From an uncultured Bacteroidia bacterium (GTDB lineage Bacteria > Bacteroidota > Bacteroidia > Bacteroidales > Prolixibacteraceae), in assembly GCA_903918045.1 (NCBI GenBank), contig CAIXCY010000022.1:1-64000 (forward strand): a stretch of 64,000 nt of DNA, read 5' to 3'. Within the stretch, counting starts at the first letter, position 1. Each line of letters begins with the position of its first letter. Below the pieces are notes generated by a model. It did no database searches. It was not told the DNA's origin and saw only the letters and a program-made list of their open reading frames with translations. Made by a program: the position numbers and the translations under genes. Positions 1 through 10,056 of the stretch are shown here, piece by piece.

Positions 1-1037
1 CACCAGTTCCCCTGTATCTGAAGGATATCAGCGCCACTATCGATAGCTCCATTAATCTGTTCATAAATATCCCCCTTCTTCATGTTCGGAGCTACCTGCG
101 ATATGACCTTAATCTTACTTCCGGTAGCTTTCTTATATTTAGCCATCAACGGATTGGAAACAAACCCAATATTAATGGTATCAATGCCGGCATTTTCAGC
201 CAATAAGAGGGTCTCATAAACCTTTTTTTCTGTGTTATACGCTTTGAATAAGGATGATACATAAATCAGATCGCGGGAATGGGCCCAACCCCCGATCAAA
301 TTTCCTCCTGCCACCAGCCTGCTGATCTGATGCTTACCTATTTTTCCCTTGGGAAGGACTCCCTTAAGTTCAGCCAGCGCTGTCGATTTCACCTGAATTG
401 TCGCACCCGTCATCACATCAACATCATACTTTTTGCTGTTATTGAAAGCTCCCCACCCCATCAAACCAAGTGCAGGTAAAGTAAACAAATTTTTCAGCGC
501 TTCTCTACGACTTTTAATATCCGCCTCGGCAGAGGAATTCTTCAGAATAGGGTCCTCTTTTTTCAAAATAGTCATCCTGTGGCGGAGCAAATCTATTCCA
601 AATCCGGTTTCTTTTGCCAATGCAATATAAATTAGTGCAATAGCTTCAATAAATAATTTGTCAACGATATACAGATGACCCTCACCAGTTCCTAGCAATG
701 ATGCACCAAAAGGTGGATAGGCAAAATAATAGAGTGTTAATAAAAGAGCTCCTGAAATTGCGATATACCGAACAAAAAATCCCAGAAATAATCCTAATCC
801 TATAATAATCAAACCATAAATATTCAGGATATCAACAACTTTCATGAGTGAGGGTGAAACCGAAAACCAGTGATAAAAACCGGATAAAAAACCGGAGGTA
901 TTGGCCAGGAAGGAATAGGCACTCCACTTTTCGGCAAATAGTTTCACGACTCCTTCATAAAAAAAATGCCAGCCAATTGACATTCTGAGCAGGGTTATAA
1001 GAGCCCCTTTCAAACCAATTTGAGTGCTATTTTTCAT
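1..1037 (-). CDS. DoxX-like membrane domain fused to an aldo/keto-reductase-like TIM-barrel domain (partial, runs off left edge)
   Basis: An open frame of 345 codons starts at the ATG at 1037 and reaches the window edge without a stop, so the C-terminus is missing. Residues about 1-145 form a four-helix membrane region of DoxX type (it opens MKNSTQIGLKGALITLLRMS, then WHFFYEGVVKLF), with a quinol-oxidase-subunit-like GEGHLYIVDK segment. After a linker with a second hydrophobic stretch near LFTLPALGLMGW comes a soluble domain that starts ISRLVAGGNLIGGWAHSRD and continues with beta/alpha units (ETLLLAENAGIDTINIG). That second part resembles the start of TIM-barrel proteins of the aldo/keto reductase superfamily; this is inference. 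The gene follows the PQQ propeller gene on the same strand, 130 bases downstream of it. DoxX proteins often take part in quinone-linked or thiosulfate electron transfer, but the substrate here is unknown. Confidence 0.75.
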   Translation of the reverse strand, partial: MKNSTQIGLKGALITLLRMSIGWHFFYEGVVKLFAEKWSAYSFLANTSGFLSGFYHWFSVSPSLMKVVDILNIYGLIIIGLGLFLGFFVRYIAISGALLLTLYYFAYPPFGASLLGTGEGHLYIVDKLFIEAIALIYIALAKETGFGIDLLRHRMTILKKEDPILKNSSAEADIKSRREALKNLFTLPALGLMGWGAFNNSKKYDVDVMTGATIQVKSTALAELKGVLPKGKIGKHQISRLVAGGNLIGGWAHSRDLIYVSSLFKAYNTEKKVYETLLLAENAGIDTINIGFVSNPLMAKYKKATGSKIKVISQVAPNMKKGDIYEQINGAIDSGADILQIQGNW

Positions 1038-1167
1038 CTATTCTGTTGGTTAAAGATTTCCAATCAAAATACACCTGAAGTTGTCCTAAAAATATTCTGG
1101 TTTTATGACAATTCCAATTTTATATATTGTCAATCAAAAATAACATAATCTTTACTCAAAAGCGAAT

Positions 1168-2459
1168 TTAGGGTTTATTTCCAATACGATAGAGTGAAAA
1201 TTCGTTTCGAATCAGGATTGAGTTACTTGCAATCGCAGGCGTTGCAAACAGGTCACCAGGCAATTTATTCTCAGCCAAAATTTCAAGCTTACGTCCTGCT
1301 TTCAGAACAAGTGTCTCCCCCTTTATTGATGAAAGATAGACTTTTCCACCTGCATAAACCGGTGACGAATTATATTTATTCTTGAGTTTTTTGGTATATA
1401 TCGTTTCTGCGGTTTTTGCATCAATTACGATAAGATTATTTCTGCTATCAACAGTGTAGATAATCCCATCCTTAACTAAAGGGGTAAGTAACTGTAAAAT
1501 AGGGGTTTTACCCTCCACCGTATATTTGTTTGTGTAACATCTCCATTACCGCGGGGATCAACGGCCAGTAATTCAGCGTATTTTTCACCATCCTTTGGAG
1601 TCACAAAACTGGTATAGAAAAAAACCAATCCATCCTCAGAAAAAGGCATAGCAATCGTTGAATCCTCTCCCTGAACAACACGCCAAACCTCTTTACCCGT
1701 TTGAACTTCGTAAGCAACACATACTGCAGCTCCATTAGAAATAAGCAAATCTTTTCCGTTTACATTAACCACAATTGGCGTGATATAGGCTTTTTTACCA
1801 ACAGGCGAGAGACGTTCATAATATTCCTGGGGACGTTCTGCCTTCCATACCGTTTCTCCATTTTTTTTGTTGAGTGCCACAATGAACTGGTGATCAGTAC
1901 CTTCATAATGAAGAATAAGCAGATCTTTATTAAGCATTGGGGATGATCCCGTACCCTGCATATGATCACATTTTAAATCATCCCTCTTCCAGACAATCTG
2001 ACCATTATCGGTATTTACACAGGCGGTGCCGGTACTGCCAAAATTCAGGTAAACAAACCCTTTTTCAATACAGGGAGTTGGTGTGGCATAGGTGTTTACC
2101 GAATGTTTACTATAAATACTATCCTGCTTAAAAAGCAAAATATCAAAGAGTTGCCTTCCTGTTATAAAATCAACACAAATTCCAGACATCTCCTTCCCAT
2201 CTGTAGTTGCGGTGGTTAACCAAACCTGATCTCCGTAAACCACCGGCGAAGACCATCCCCTCCCCCGAATATCAATTTTCCAGATAATATTTGTTGAATC
2301 GTTCCAGAAACCAGGAACAAGTGTGTCCGCAGATATTCCAGTTAGGCTACTTCCTCTGAATTGGGTCCAGTTACTCTGCTGGCCAAATGATGCTTTCGGG
2401 CCAAAAACCAACATCATACTAAAAACTAAAACGGAAAACCCGCTAAGATATTTTTCCAT
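1168..2459 (-). pseudogene. PQQ-like beta-propeller (BamB/YncE-like) secreted protein, frameshifted
   Basis: Two overlapping frames together make one beta-propeller protein. The upstream frame (ATG at 2459, reading to 1476) has a signal peptide ending near SFGQQ and then blades with WTQFRGSSLTG, WKIDIRGRGWSSPVV, YATPTPCIEKG and TGKEVWR, typical of quinoprotein-like PQQ_2 repeats. It loses homology after RWRVK and ends in an unrelated tail. The missing last blades continue in the next frame from TPILQLLTPLVKDGIIYTV to the stop at 1168. The change of frame falls at a short homopolymer pair, GGGGTTTT at 1502-1509, so a one-base indel (true mutation or sequencing error) explains it. Such proteins are exported and bind or scaffold rather than catalyse; the target here is unknown. 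Confidence 0.72.
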
Positions 2460-2494
2460 CAATATTCTGTTAATCTCGAAAATAAACTTATCAA

Positions 2495-3172
2495 CTATTT
2501 TAATAAATCGTTCCAGTCCGGGAAAAGCATATCAGCACCCGATTCCAATAAAATCCGGTCATCCAATATTCCGGTATTAATCGCAACCGTAAAGATCCCG
2601 GCAGCTTTTGCAGATTCTACACCCAAAGGGGCATTTTCAATTACAATAACTTCATGTGATTTAAATCCTGATTTATGTAATGCAGTAAGATAAGGTTCCG
2701 GATGAGGCTTACCATGGACCACATTTTTGCCTGAAATAATCCGGTCAGCCGACACAAAATCTTTAAAATCAAGAAGTAAAGCCTTAAGATACTTATCCTG
2801 AGATGAACCGGTAACCACCCAGATCGCTTTCCCCTGCTTTTTAAGATCAGCCATCAACATCATTGCTCCTTCAAAAGGGGCTGCATCAGGATAGCCTGCT
2901 ATAATCTCCGTCTTTTTCGAATAGATCTGCTCAATCTCAAAATCAGTAGCAAGCCGATCTTCATTCTGCTGAAAAACCAGATTGATAGTTGACTGGGCTG
3001 TGCGACCCTCATTCAGATAGACCATCTGCGGGGGAAAATATATCCCAAAATGGTGAAATGCCCTACTCCACGCATCGGCATGCGCACCCATCGAATCGTA
3101 AAGCACACCATCCATATCAAAAAAGACACCTTTCTTCTGTGATAAAACCTTATCAATTCCCTTTTTTATCAT
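2495..3172 (-). CDS. HAD-superfamily phosphatase, beta-phosphoglucomutase-like
   Basis: The protein has about 225 residues and all four HAD motifs. Motif I is FFDMDGVLYDS near the N-terminus, with the nucleophile Asp and the general acid Asp. Motif II is VVTGSSQ. Motif III is the KPHPEPY loop, and motif IV is IENAPLGVESAKAAG. A helical cap lies between motifs I and II, as in the beta-phosphoglucomutase/phosphatase (subclass IA) group. A mutase would need a different hinge, so a sugar-phosphate or nucleotide phosphatase is equally likely. I prefer the ATG at 3172, four bases after the stop of the ATPase gene, over a GTG at 3184. It lies downstream of that ATPase in the same direction and may be co-transcribed. 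The physiological substrate cannot be read from the sequence. Confidence 0.85.
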   Translation of the reverse strand: MIKKGIDKVLSQKKGVFFDMDGVLYDSMGAHADAWSRAFHHFGIYFPPQMVYLNEGRTAQSTINLVFQQNEDRLATDFEIEQIYSKKTEIIAGYPDAAPFEGAMMLMADLKKQGKAIWVVTGSSQDKYLKALLLDFKDFVSADRIISGKNVVHGKPHPEPYLTALHKSGFKSHEVIVIENAPLGVESAKAAGIFTVAINTGILDDRILLESGADMLFPDWNDLLK

Positions 3173-3176
3173 TTTC

Positions 3177-4331
3177 TTAAACACTCAGATTTCTAAAATT
3201 TATTATTCGATGACCATTGATTGTCATCTCCTGTTCTCCGGAATAGATCATATTGGAGTCGGAAATACGGTCGGGTATCAATTTTCGCAAATAATCAAGC
3301 CCCTTTAAGAAATGTGAAGTATAGGTCTGACTTGGCTTAATCTCGAATAAATTTAATTGATATCCCGATTCCTGTAAAACATCCACTTCATTCCCATGAT
3401 TATCCCGGTAGAAGTAAAGATTATTATCCAAACCCGCATTGAACCGCTTCTTCAATAACTCCAAAATCACCATATTTTCAAATAATGCTCCCCGAAGCGG
3501 ATGGGTTTCAATATGGGAAACATTCTCAATTCCTAAAAGGTATGAGGCTAAACCCACATCATAGAAATAGAGCTTGGGGGTTTTCACCATCCGTTTATTT
3601 ATATTTGCGGACCATGGCTGCACCAAAAATACAATAAAAGTCGCCTGTAAGGCAGATAACCATGATTGTATTGTCATTGAAGAAACGCCAACTTCATTAG
3701 CCAAACTGCTTGCATTTAATAATTGACCGGTACGCCCTACACACAATTTTACAAACCGCTGAAAATAAATAAGATCCTTCACCTGTAAAAGCCGGCGAAT
3801 ATCACACTCCAAATAGGTTTCATAATAGTTTCGATAGGCCTTTGCCGGGTTTAACTCTTCAGAATATATTCCCGGATAAAAACCGTTCACTATATAATCA
3901 TCTGTTTTATAAGCTATTCCGAGGTTAGAAATCTCACCTATTGTAAGAGGCAGTAATTTGAGAATTGCAACACGACCCGCAAGGCTTTGCGCCACCTGAC
4001 TAAGCATTGAAACATATTTGCTACCGGTAAGTATAAATTGTCCTTTTTGCTTTTTGACATCGACAATCCCCTGGATGTATGAGAGAATATCGGGATAACG
4101 CTGAAACTCGTCTATTATTGCTCCATCCGGATTAGCTGAAAAAAATGCTCTTGGGTCAGCTGTGATTTGCTCTCTTAGATCCGGATTTTCCATAGAAAAA
4201 TAGGGCTTGCCAGGAAAACACCTTTGCGCTAAAGAGGTTTTCCCGGCCTGACGCGGCCCGGTAATCATAACAACCGGATAATGTAACGCAAGTTCCAGTA
4301 ATTCAGCCTCAATATCTCTCTTTATCCACAT
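3177..4331 (-). CDS. AAA ATPase with C-terminal DUF4143 nuclease-like domain
   Basis: The protein has about 384 residues. The N-terminal AAA_14 ATPase shows a Walker A loop GPRQAGKT at residues 25-32 and a Walker B-like IIDEFQRYPDIL, followed by a sensor segment ILTGSKYVSML. A central winged-helix-like region carries LANEVGVSSMTIQSWLSAL. The C-terminal DUF4143 domain has the NHGNEVDVLQE segment, whose E-V-D resembles a PD-(D/E)XK-type site. The family is common and often horizontally moved; its function is unresolved, with toxin-like and DNA-related roles proposed. The start is the ATG at 4331, not the TTG nine bases upstream. Two TTTGTACAAA palindromes sit immediately before it (see separate entry). 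Confidence 0.85.
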   Translation of the reverse strand: MWIKRDIEAELLELALHYPVVMITGPRQAGKTSLAQRCFPGKPYFSMENPDLREQITADPRAFFSANPDGAIIDEFQRYPDILSYIQGIVDVKKQKGQFILTGSKYVSMLSQVAQSLAGRVAILKLLPLTIGEISNLGIAYKTDDYIVNGFYPGIYSEELNPAKAYRNYYETYLECDIRRLLQVKDLIYFQRFVKLCVGRTGQLLNASSLANEVGVSSMTIQSWLSALQATFIVFLVQPWSANINKRMVKTPKLYFYDVGLASYLLGIENVSHIETHPLRGALFENMVILELLKKRFNAGLDNNLYFYRDNHGNEVDVLQESGYQLNLFEIKPSQTYTSHFLKGLDYLRKLIPDRISDSNMIYSGEQEMTINGHRIINFRNLSV

Positions 4332-4371
4332 TTTGTACAAATTGAAAGTACAACTTTAAATTTGTACAAAT
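4332..4371 (-). promoter_or_regulatory. Twin TTTGTACAAA palindromes before the ATPase gene
   Basis: The same 10-base palindrome TTTGTACAAA occurs at 4332-4341 and 4361-4370, with centres 29 bases apart. The second extends to ATTTGTACAAAT (4360-4371). The first touches the start codon of the AAA/DUF4143 gene. Paired operators of this form usually bind a dimeric repressor. No regulator is recognisable next to the gene, so autoregulation is a guess. Confidence 0.45.
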
Positions 4372-4411
4372 TTACATTTAAAAATTGATTATAAGATCAT
4401 TACAAACAAAA

Positions 4412-4442
4412 ATTGTGACAAGACAAAATATTTCTAACTTTG
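4412..4442 (+). promoter_or_regulatory. Bacteroidota-type promoter for the FAD oxidoreductase gene
   Basis: The -7 element TAACTTTG (4435-4442) fits TAnnTTTG exactly. ATTG (4412-4415) stands 19 bases upstream as a three-of-four match to the -33 TTTG element. The leader to the ATG at 4508 would be about 60 bases. Confidence 0.5.
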
Positions 4443-4507
4443 CCCGGTTTGTCTTACCCTTGTTAGGGCACTCCAAAGAAAATAAATAAAAATCAACGAC
4501 CCATCGA

Positions 4508-5902
4508 ATGGTTTACGACATCATAATTGTAGGGGCAGGTCCGGCCGGGATTTTTACCGCATACGAACTTGTAAAAGAGCGTAACGATCTCAAAATTATT
4601 ATCCTCGAAAAAGGGAGAGATATCCATCACCGAAATTGCCCCAAACATACCAATGGAGGGACCTGCATTAATTGCAAACCTTGCTCAATTACAACGGGTT
4701 GGGCAGGAGCCGGCGCTTATTCCGACGGCAAATTATCCCTTTCACACGAGGTGGGTGGTATGCTGCCCGACTATATCGGAATAGAAAAAACCATGGAGAT
4801 GATCAAATACACCGACGATATTTACCTCAAATTCGGCGCCGATTCTAAAATCCATGGTGAAAAAGAAACACCGGCAATGCGCGAAATCCGCAGAAAATCA
4901 ATAGAAGCAAATCTTAAACTGGTCCCCTGTCCAGTGCGCCACCTCGGAACTGAAAAAACCCAGGAACTTTACCGCGCCCTTTTCGATCACCTTACCAGCA
5001 ATGGCGTAGAGGTCAGGTTTAATACTCCTGTCGAAGATTTTATCATTGATCAAAACCAGATTCAAGGAGTTAGAAGTTCAAAAGAGACTTTCTTAGCAAA
5101 GCATGTCGTGGTTACTGTCGGTCGTGAAGGTTCTGACTGGTTGATGCAACAATGTAAAATGCAACATATTCCAATTGAGACGGGTATTGTGGATATCGGG
5201 GTTCGCCTTGAATGCCGCAACGAAATTATGCAGGAGATCAACGAAAATTTTTATGAAGCCAAACTGGTCCATTTCACACGGTTTTTCGATGATAAGGTGC
5301 GTACCTTCTGCTCCAACCCCGGTGGATTTGTATCCTCTGAATACTATGAGGGAAATTTGGCAGTCGTGAACGGCCATAGCTACAAAGATCTGAAAAGCAA
5401 TAATACCAATTTCGCCCTTCTCGTTTCACAGAAATTTACCGAACCGTTTAATGCTCCAATTGAATATGGCCGGCATATAGCTAGATTAGCCAATATGCTG
5501 ACTCGCAATAAAATACTTGTTCAACGCTTCGGAGATCTGGTCCGTGGAAGAAGAACAACACCTGAACGGCTTTACAGGAATAATATCATACCCACGCTAA
5601 AGGATGCCGTGCCCGGTGACCTGAGCCTTGTCCTTCCCCATCGCATTTTAATGGATATTATTGAAATGATAAGGTCGCTTGATAAAGTTAGTCCGGGTTT
5701 GGCAAGCGATGAGACCCTCCTTTACGGTGTAGAAGTTAAATTCTATTCCAGCATCATTAAAGTCGACCATACATTTCAGAGTGAGGCGGTAAAAAATCTC
5801 CACTTTGGAGGCGACGGGGCAGGAATAACACGGGGATTAATGCAAGCCTCTGTAAATGGCATACTTATAGCAAGGGAAATAATTAAATGCATTAACAAGT
5901 GA
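4508..5902 (+). CDS. FAD-dependent oxidoreductase (COG2509 family)
   Basis: The protein has 464 residues. A Rossmann dinucleotide fold opens at once, with GAGPAG at residues 9-14 and an acidic ILEKG strand end that would hold the FAD ribose. A cysteine cluster (C44, C53, C56, C59) sits just before the GWAGAGAYSDGKLSL segment conserved in this uncharacterised family. The C-terminus has the typical second FAD contact FGGDGAGITRGLMQASVNG, which closes the flavin site. It has no signal peptide and is likely cytosolic. It stands alone between the ATPase gene (divergent) and metH (87 bases downstream). The substrate is unknown; annotation as a dehydrogenase or geranylgeranyl-reductase-like protein would be over-precise. 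Confidence 0.85.
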   Translation: MVYDIIIVGAGPAGIFTAYELVKERNDLKIIILEKGRDIHHRNCPKHTNGGTCINCKPCSITTGWAGAGAYSDGKLSLSHEVGGMLPDYIGIEKTMEMIKYTDDIYLKFGADSKIHGEKETPAMREIRRKSIEANLKLVPCPVRHLGTEKTQELYRALFDHLTSNGVEVRFNTPVEDFIIDQNQIQGVRSSKETFLAKHVVVTVGREGSDWLMQQCKMQHIPIETGIVDIGVRLECRNEIMQEINENFYEAKLVHFTRFFDDKVRTFCSNPGGFVSSEYYEGNLAVVNGHSYKDLKSNNTNFALLVSQKFTEPFNAPIEYGRHIARLANMLTRNKILVQRFGDLVRGRRTTPERLYRNNIIPTLKDAVPGDLSLVLPHRILMDIIEMIRSLDKVSPGLASDETLLYGVEVKFYSSIIKVDHTFQSEAVKNLHFGGDGAGITRGLMQASVNGILIAREIIKCINK

Positions 5903-5989
5903 TCATTTAGGTGCCCTGGCTTGTTAATAAGCTTGGCAGATCTTTAAAAACTGTCAGAATTTTTGAGTTTGAGTTTACAATAAAGCAAG

Positions 5990-8900
5990 ATGAATAAGGA
6001 AAGCAATATACGGAAGGAACTGAAACACCGTATTCTCGTACTCGATGGAGCGATGGGAACAATGATTCAACGGGTAAAATTAACGGAAGAGGATTTTCGT
6101 GGCGACCGTTTCACAACCTGGCCTTCACCACTGAAAGGGGATAACGATCTTCTTTCAATCACCAAACCTTCAGTAATTCATGAAATTCATGAAGGATTTC
6201 TTGAAGCTGGCGCAGATATCGTTGCCACGAATACCTTTAATGCCACTCGCGTCTCACAGGCCGACTATGGAATGGAAGAATATGTTTATGAGATAAATAA
6301 GTGCTCAGCGCAGATAGCGCATGATGCCGCCGTGAAATATTCTACGCCTGAAAAACCACGCTATGTGGCAGGTGCTATCGGTCCAACGAATAAAACCTGT
6401 TCGATGTCACCCGATGTAAATGATGCCGGGTACCGCGCCATCACTTTCGCAGAAATGAAGGAATCATATCGCGAACAAGTAGAGGGATTGATCGATGGCG
6501 GTGTCGATATACTTTTAGTAGAAACGATATTCGACACCCTGAATGCCAAAGCAGCTATGATGGCCATCGAGGAAGTGCTGGAAAGTCGAAAAATTACTAT
6601 TGATGTGATGATCTCGGGAACCATAACGGATGCAAGTGGTCGAACTCTATCCGGTCAGACTGTTGAAGCGTTTCTTAACTCATTATCCCACATTAATTTA
6701 CTGACAATAGGATTAAACTGCTCATTGGGCGCTAAGGAGTTGCGACCATACCTTGAAGAACTTAGCCGCAAGGCACCTTTCTATATCAGTGCGCACCCAA
6801 ATGCCGGATTACCTAACCAATTTGGAGAATATGACGAAACTCCACAAACGATGGGCGTTTATGTTCAGGATTTTTTCGAAAGCCGAATGGTTAACATCAT
6901 TGGTGGATGTTGCGGTACAACACCAGAACACATTCATGAATTAGCGAATCTCGCAACAAAAGCTAAGCCTCATAAACCAACGAAACCTGAAATTGCAACC
7001 CGCCTAAGCGGCCTTGAACCACTAACCGTTGATAAGAACTCAAACTTTATAAACATCGGTGAACGTTGTAATGTAGCGGGATCTATCAAATTTGCAAGGC
7101 TTATCCGGGAAGAAAAATACGAGGAAGCCCTTGCAATCGCACGCGAAATGGTCGATGGAGGTGCACAGGTTATTGACATCAACATGGATGATGCGATGCT
7201 TGATGCCGAAAAAGAGATGGTCCGATTTCTCCACCTCTTAATGTCTGAACCAGACATGGCCAAACTACCCATAATGGTCGATTCCTCAAAATGGTCCGTT
7301 ATAGAAGCTGGTTTACAATGTATTCAGGGTAAGGCTATTGTAAATTCTATCAGCCTTAAGGAAGGTGAGGAATATTTTAAGAATTGTGCTCATAAAATTA
7401 AGAAATATGGTGCGGCTGCCGTTGTAATGGCATTTGACGAACAAGGTCAGGCTGCAACTCTGGAAGACCGGATTCGGATATGTAAACGCGCTTACGACAT
7501 CCTTGTTGATGAAGTCCATTTCCCTCCTCAGGATATCATCTTTGATCCAAACGTTTTAACCGTCGGTACAGGAATTGAGGAACATAATAATTATGCAGTC
7601 GATTTTATAAAAGCTACCAAATGGATCAAGGAGAATCTTCCATATGCCAAAGTTAGCGGCGGAATTTCAAACGTCTCTTTCTCATTCCGTGGTAACAACA
7701 CAATCCGTGAGGCATTTCATTCTGTATTTCTTTACCATGCTATTGCTGCAGGTCTTGATATGGGCATCGTTAACCCAGGAATGTTGCAGATTTACGACGA
7801 GATCCCAAAAGATCTGCTCGAATATGTCGAGGATGTAATTCTAAACCGCAGACCCGATTCAACTGAAAGGATTCTTGCCTTTTCCGAAAATATTGCAGCC
7901 CGAGGTAAAAAAGAGGAAAAAACTGAGGAATGGCGTCTGCTTGAAGTTAAAGAACGTATCCAACATGCTCTTGTAAAAGGGATTACAGAATTCATCGAAG
8001 ACGATATTTCCGAATTGCTTCCGCAATATAACAGCGCAATTAGGGTAATCGAAGAGCCTTTAATGGATGGAATGAATCGGGTTGGGGACCTGTTCGGAAG
8101 TGGAAAAATGTTTCTTCCTCAGGTAATTAAGTCCGCTCGTGTAATGAAAAAGGCAGTTGCCTTCCTGCAACCTTATATTGAACAGGACAAAATCGATTTA
8201 AAACAAGCACCCACAGAGAAAAAGAAAATTCTGATGGCTACTGTTAAGGGTGACGTACATGATATCGGCAAAAACATCGTCGGGGTTGTGCTTGCCTGTA
8301 ATAATTACGATGTCGTTGATCTTGGCGTAATGGTTCCCGCCGAAAAAATCCTCGATAGAGCTATTGAAGAAAATGCAGATATTATTGGTTTGAGCGGCCT
8401 GATAACCCCCTCCCTTGAAGAGATGGCACATGTAGCTCATGAAATGGAACGGCGTGGTTTTAAAGTTCCACTGATGATAGGTGGTGCAACTACATCAAAG
8501 ATCCATACCGCCGTAAAAATAGCACCTCAGTATAGCCAAACAGTTGTTTATGTTAAAGATGCATCCCGTGCAGTCCAGGTCGTCTCTAACCTATTGGCGA
8601 AGGATCATGATTATCTTGAAGCGATAAAAACCGAATATAAAGAATTACGCGCTACACACAGCGCAAAGAAACCAAAGGAATATTTAACCCTTGCAAATGC
8701 ACGGGCAAATGCTTTTAATCCGGGCTGGAATGAAACCATGGTTTACCCTCCTGTCAAAACCGGAATTCAGGTTTTTGAAGACTATCCGTTGGAAGAGTTA
8801 AGACATTATATAGACTGGACTTTCTTCTTCATTGCATGGGAATTCAGAGGGAAATTTCCGGCGATTTTTGATGACCCTAATCAGGGTGCTGAAGTACGAA

Positions 8901-9658
8901 AACTTTATGATGAGGCAAATCTATTTCTGGACGAGATTATAGCAAAGAAAATGATTACGGCCAAAGGGGTTGTGGGTATCTGGCCCGCAAATGCAGTTGG
9001 TGACGATATTGAGCTGTATTCAGACGATAGTCGGCAATCTATAGAGGCAACCTTCCATCACCTGCGTCAACAGCAGAAAAGAGGCGCTAACCTGCCAAAC
9101 TACTGCTTAAGTGATTTTGTCGCACCTAAAAACTCAGGTATTGCCGATTATTGCGGCGGATTTGCAGTAACCGCAGGAATTGGTGTAGCTGAATGGGTTG
9201 AAAAATTCAAACTTGAAGGTAATGATTATCAGGCTATATTACTAGAATCATTGGCTGATAGATTAGCTGAGGCATTTGCAGAACGTCTTCACGAAAGGGT
9301 AAGAAAGGAGTTTTGGGGTTACGCATCCGATGAAAACCTGTCAGCCATCGATTTGATAAATTGCAAATATCAGGGTATTAGACCCGCAGCAGGTTACCCT
9401 GCGTGTCCTGAACATTCTGAAAAGAAAGTATTATTCGATATATTGGGAGCCTCAGAAAAAGCAGATATACACCTCACAGAACATTTTTCAATGTATCCTA
9501 CAGCATCAGTTTGCGGCCAGTATTTTGCCCATCCGAATGCAGTATACTTTGGATTGGAAAAAATCGAAAAGGATCAGATTTCAGACTTTGCAAAACGTAA
9601 AAATGTATCCATTGAATATGTAGAGAAATTTCTACCCTCAAATTTGAGTTATAAATAG
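5990..9658 (+). CDS. metH: Cobalamin-dependent methionine synthase
   Basis: At 1222 residues this is a full-length MetH (the E. coli enzyme has 1227). It transfers a methyl group from 5-methyltetrahydrofolate to homocysteine through methylcobalamin. The order is a homocysteine-binding barrel (about 1-320) with zinc ligands C244, C307 and C308; a pterin-binding barrel (about 345-615, opening [13 protein letters not shown]); a four-helix cap and B12-binding Rossmann domain (about 640-890); and a C-terminal AdoMet reactivation domain (about 910-1222). The cobalt-ligand histidine is H757 in the DVHDIG motif. No cobalamin riboswitch fits in the 87-base upstream gap. The folate genes that supply its cofactor lie immediately downstream on the opposite strand, stop to stop. 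Confidence 0.98.
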   Translation: MNKESNIRKELKHRILVLDGAMGTMIQRVKLTEEDFRGDRFTTWPSPLKGDNDLLSITKPSVIHEIHEGFLEAGADIVATNTFNATRVSQADYGMEEYVYEINKCSAQIAHDAAVKYSTPEKPRYVAGAIGPTNKTCSMSPDVNDAGYRAITFAEMKESYREQVEGLIDGGVDILLVETIFDTLNAKAAMMAIEEVLESRKITIDVMISGTITDASGRTLSGQTVEAFLNSLSHINLLTIGLNCSLGAKELRPYLEELSRKAPFYISAHPNAGLPNQFGEYDETPQTMGVYVQDFFESRMVNIIGGCCGTTPEHIHELANLATKAKPHKPTKPEIATRLSGLEPLTVDKNSNFINIGERCNVAGSIKFARLIREEKYEEALAIAREMVDGGAQVIDINMDDAMLDAEKEMVRFLHLLMSEPDMAKLPIMVDSSKWSVIEAGLQCIQGKAIVNSISLKEGEEYFKNCAHKIKKYGAAAVVMAFDEQGQAATLEDRIRICKRAYDILVDEVHFPPQDIIFDPNVLTVGTGIEEHNNYAVDFIKATKWIKENLPYAKVSGGISNVSFSFRGNNTIREAFHSVFLYHAIAAGLDMGIVNPGMLQIYDEIPKDLLEYVEDVILNRRPDSTERILAFSENIAARGKKEEKTEEWRLLEVKERIQHALVKGITEFIEDDISELLPQYNSAIRVIEEPLMDGMNRVGDLFGSGKMFLPQVIKSARVMKKAVAFLQPYIEQDKIDLKQAPTEKKKILMATVKGDVHDIGKNIVGVVLACNNYDVVDLGVMVPAEKILDRAIEENADIIGLSGLITPSLEEMAHVAHEMERRGFKVPLMIGGATTSKIHTAVKIAPQYSQTVVYVKDASRAVQVVSNLLAKDHDYLEAIKTEYKELRATHSAKKPKEYLTLANARANAFNPGWNETMVYPPVKTGIQVFEDYPLEELRHYIDWTFFFIAWEFRGKFPAIFDDPNQGAEVRKLYDEANLFLDEIIAKKMITAKGVVGIWPANAVGDDIELYSDDSRQSIEATFHHLRQQQKRGANLPNYCLSDFVAPKNSGIADYCGGFAVTAGIGVAEWVEKFKLEGNDYQAILLESLADRLAEAFAERLHERVRKEFWGYASDENLSAIDLINCKYQGIRPAAGYPACPEHSEKKVLFDILGASEKADIHLTEHFSMYPTASVCGQYFAHPNAVYFGLEKIEKDQISDFAKRKNVSIEYVEKFLPSNLSYK

Positions 9659-9684
9659 TATAATTCCATCAATTTCTATTTTCT

Positions 9685-10056
9685 TCAAAATATCTCATCA
9701 ACTAAAGCTTTTAAAAAATCTCTTTCGTAATAATCCCTGTCGATAATCTCTTGGTCCCAAACCACAATATCCAGGTCAATGGTCCGGGGACCAAACTTAG
9801 GAGCGGTTCGATCACGCTTAAGTCTGTCCTCGATACCCTTCAGATAACTCTTAAAATCCCCTATCTCCAATTTGGTGGAAACCTTTACAGCCCCATTCTG
9901 GAAATCAGGTTGATCAATTATACCGATAGGTTTCGTTGTTACCTTCGAGGAAACAGCGATCAACATATGCTCAAGACGAAGAAATAACAAGGCTGCCGCA
10001 ATATTACGCTCTGGTTCAATATTTGAACCTATTCCAATGATGCATTCGTGATTCAT
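9685..10056 (-). CDS. folK: 2-amino-4-hydroxy-6-hydroxymethyldihydropteridine pyrophosphokinase
   Basis: The protein has 123 residues. FolK transfers pyrophosphate from ATP to 6-hydroxymethyl-7,8-dihydropterin in folate synthesis. Visible hallmarks are the N-terminal GIGSNIEPERNI, the pterin-contact region IIDQPDFQNGAVKV, and the signature KFGPRTIDLDIVVWD with its metal-binding aspartates. The protein is shorter than the usual 150-170 residues because it ends soon after ERDFLKALVDEI, where other FolK proteins carry a longer HP..R.F.L.PL tail. The catalytic core is intact. Its ATG shares one base with the stop of folB (TAATG), so translation is likely coupled. It is probably the last gene of the operon, 26 bases from the convergent metH stop. 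Confidence 0.93.
   Translation of the reverse strand: MNHECIIGIGSNIEPERNIAAALLFLRLEHMLIAVSSKVTTKPIGIIDQPDFQNGAVKVSTKLEIGDFKSYLKGIEDRLKRDRTAPKFGPRTIDLDIVVWDQEIIDRDYYERDFLKALVDEIF

Noticed and set aside
4322-4330. TTATCCACA, an exact DnaA box
   Set aside because: A single copy, inside the start of the ATPase gene and about 17 kb from the strand switch, is not evidence of an origin.
5903-5989. Possible cobalamin or SAM riboswitch before metH
   Set aside because: Only 87 bases are available and no conserved riboswitch core is visible.
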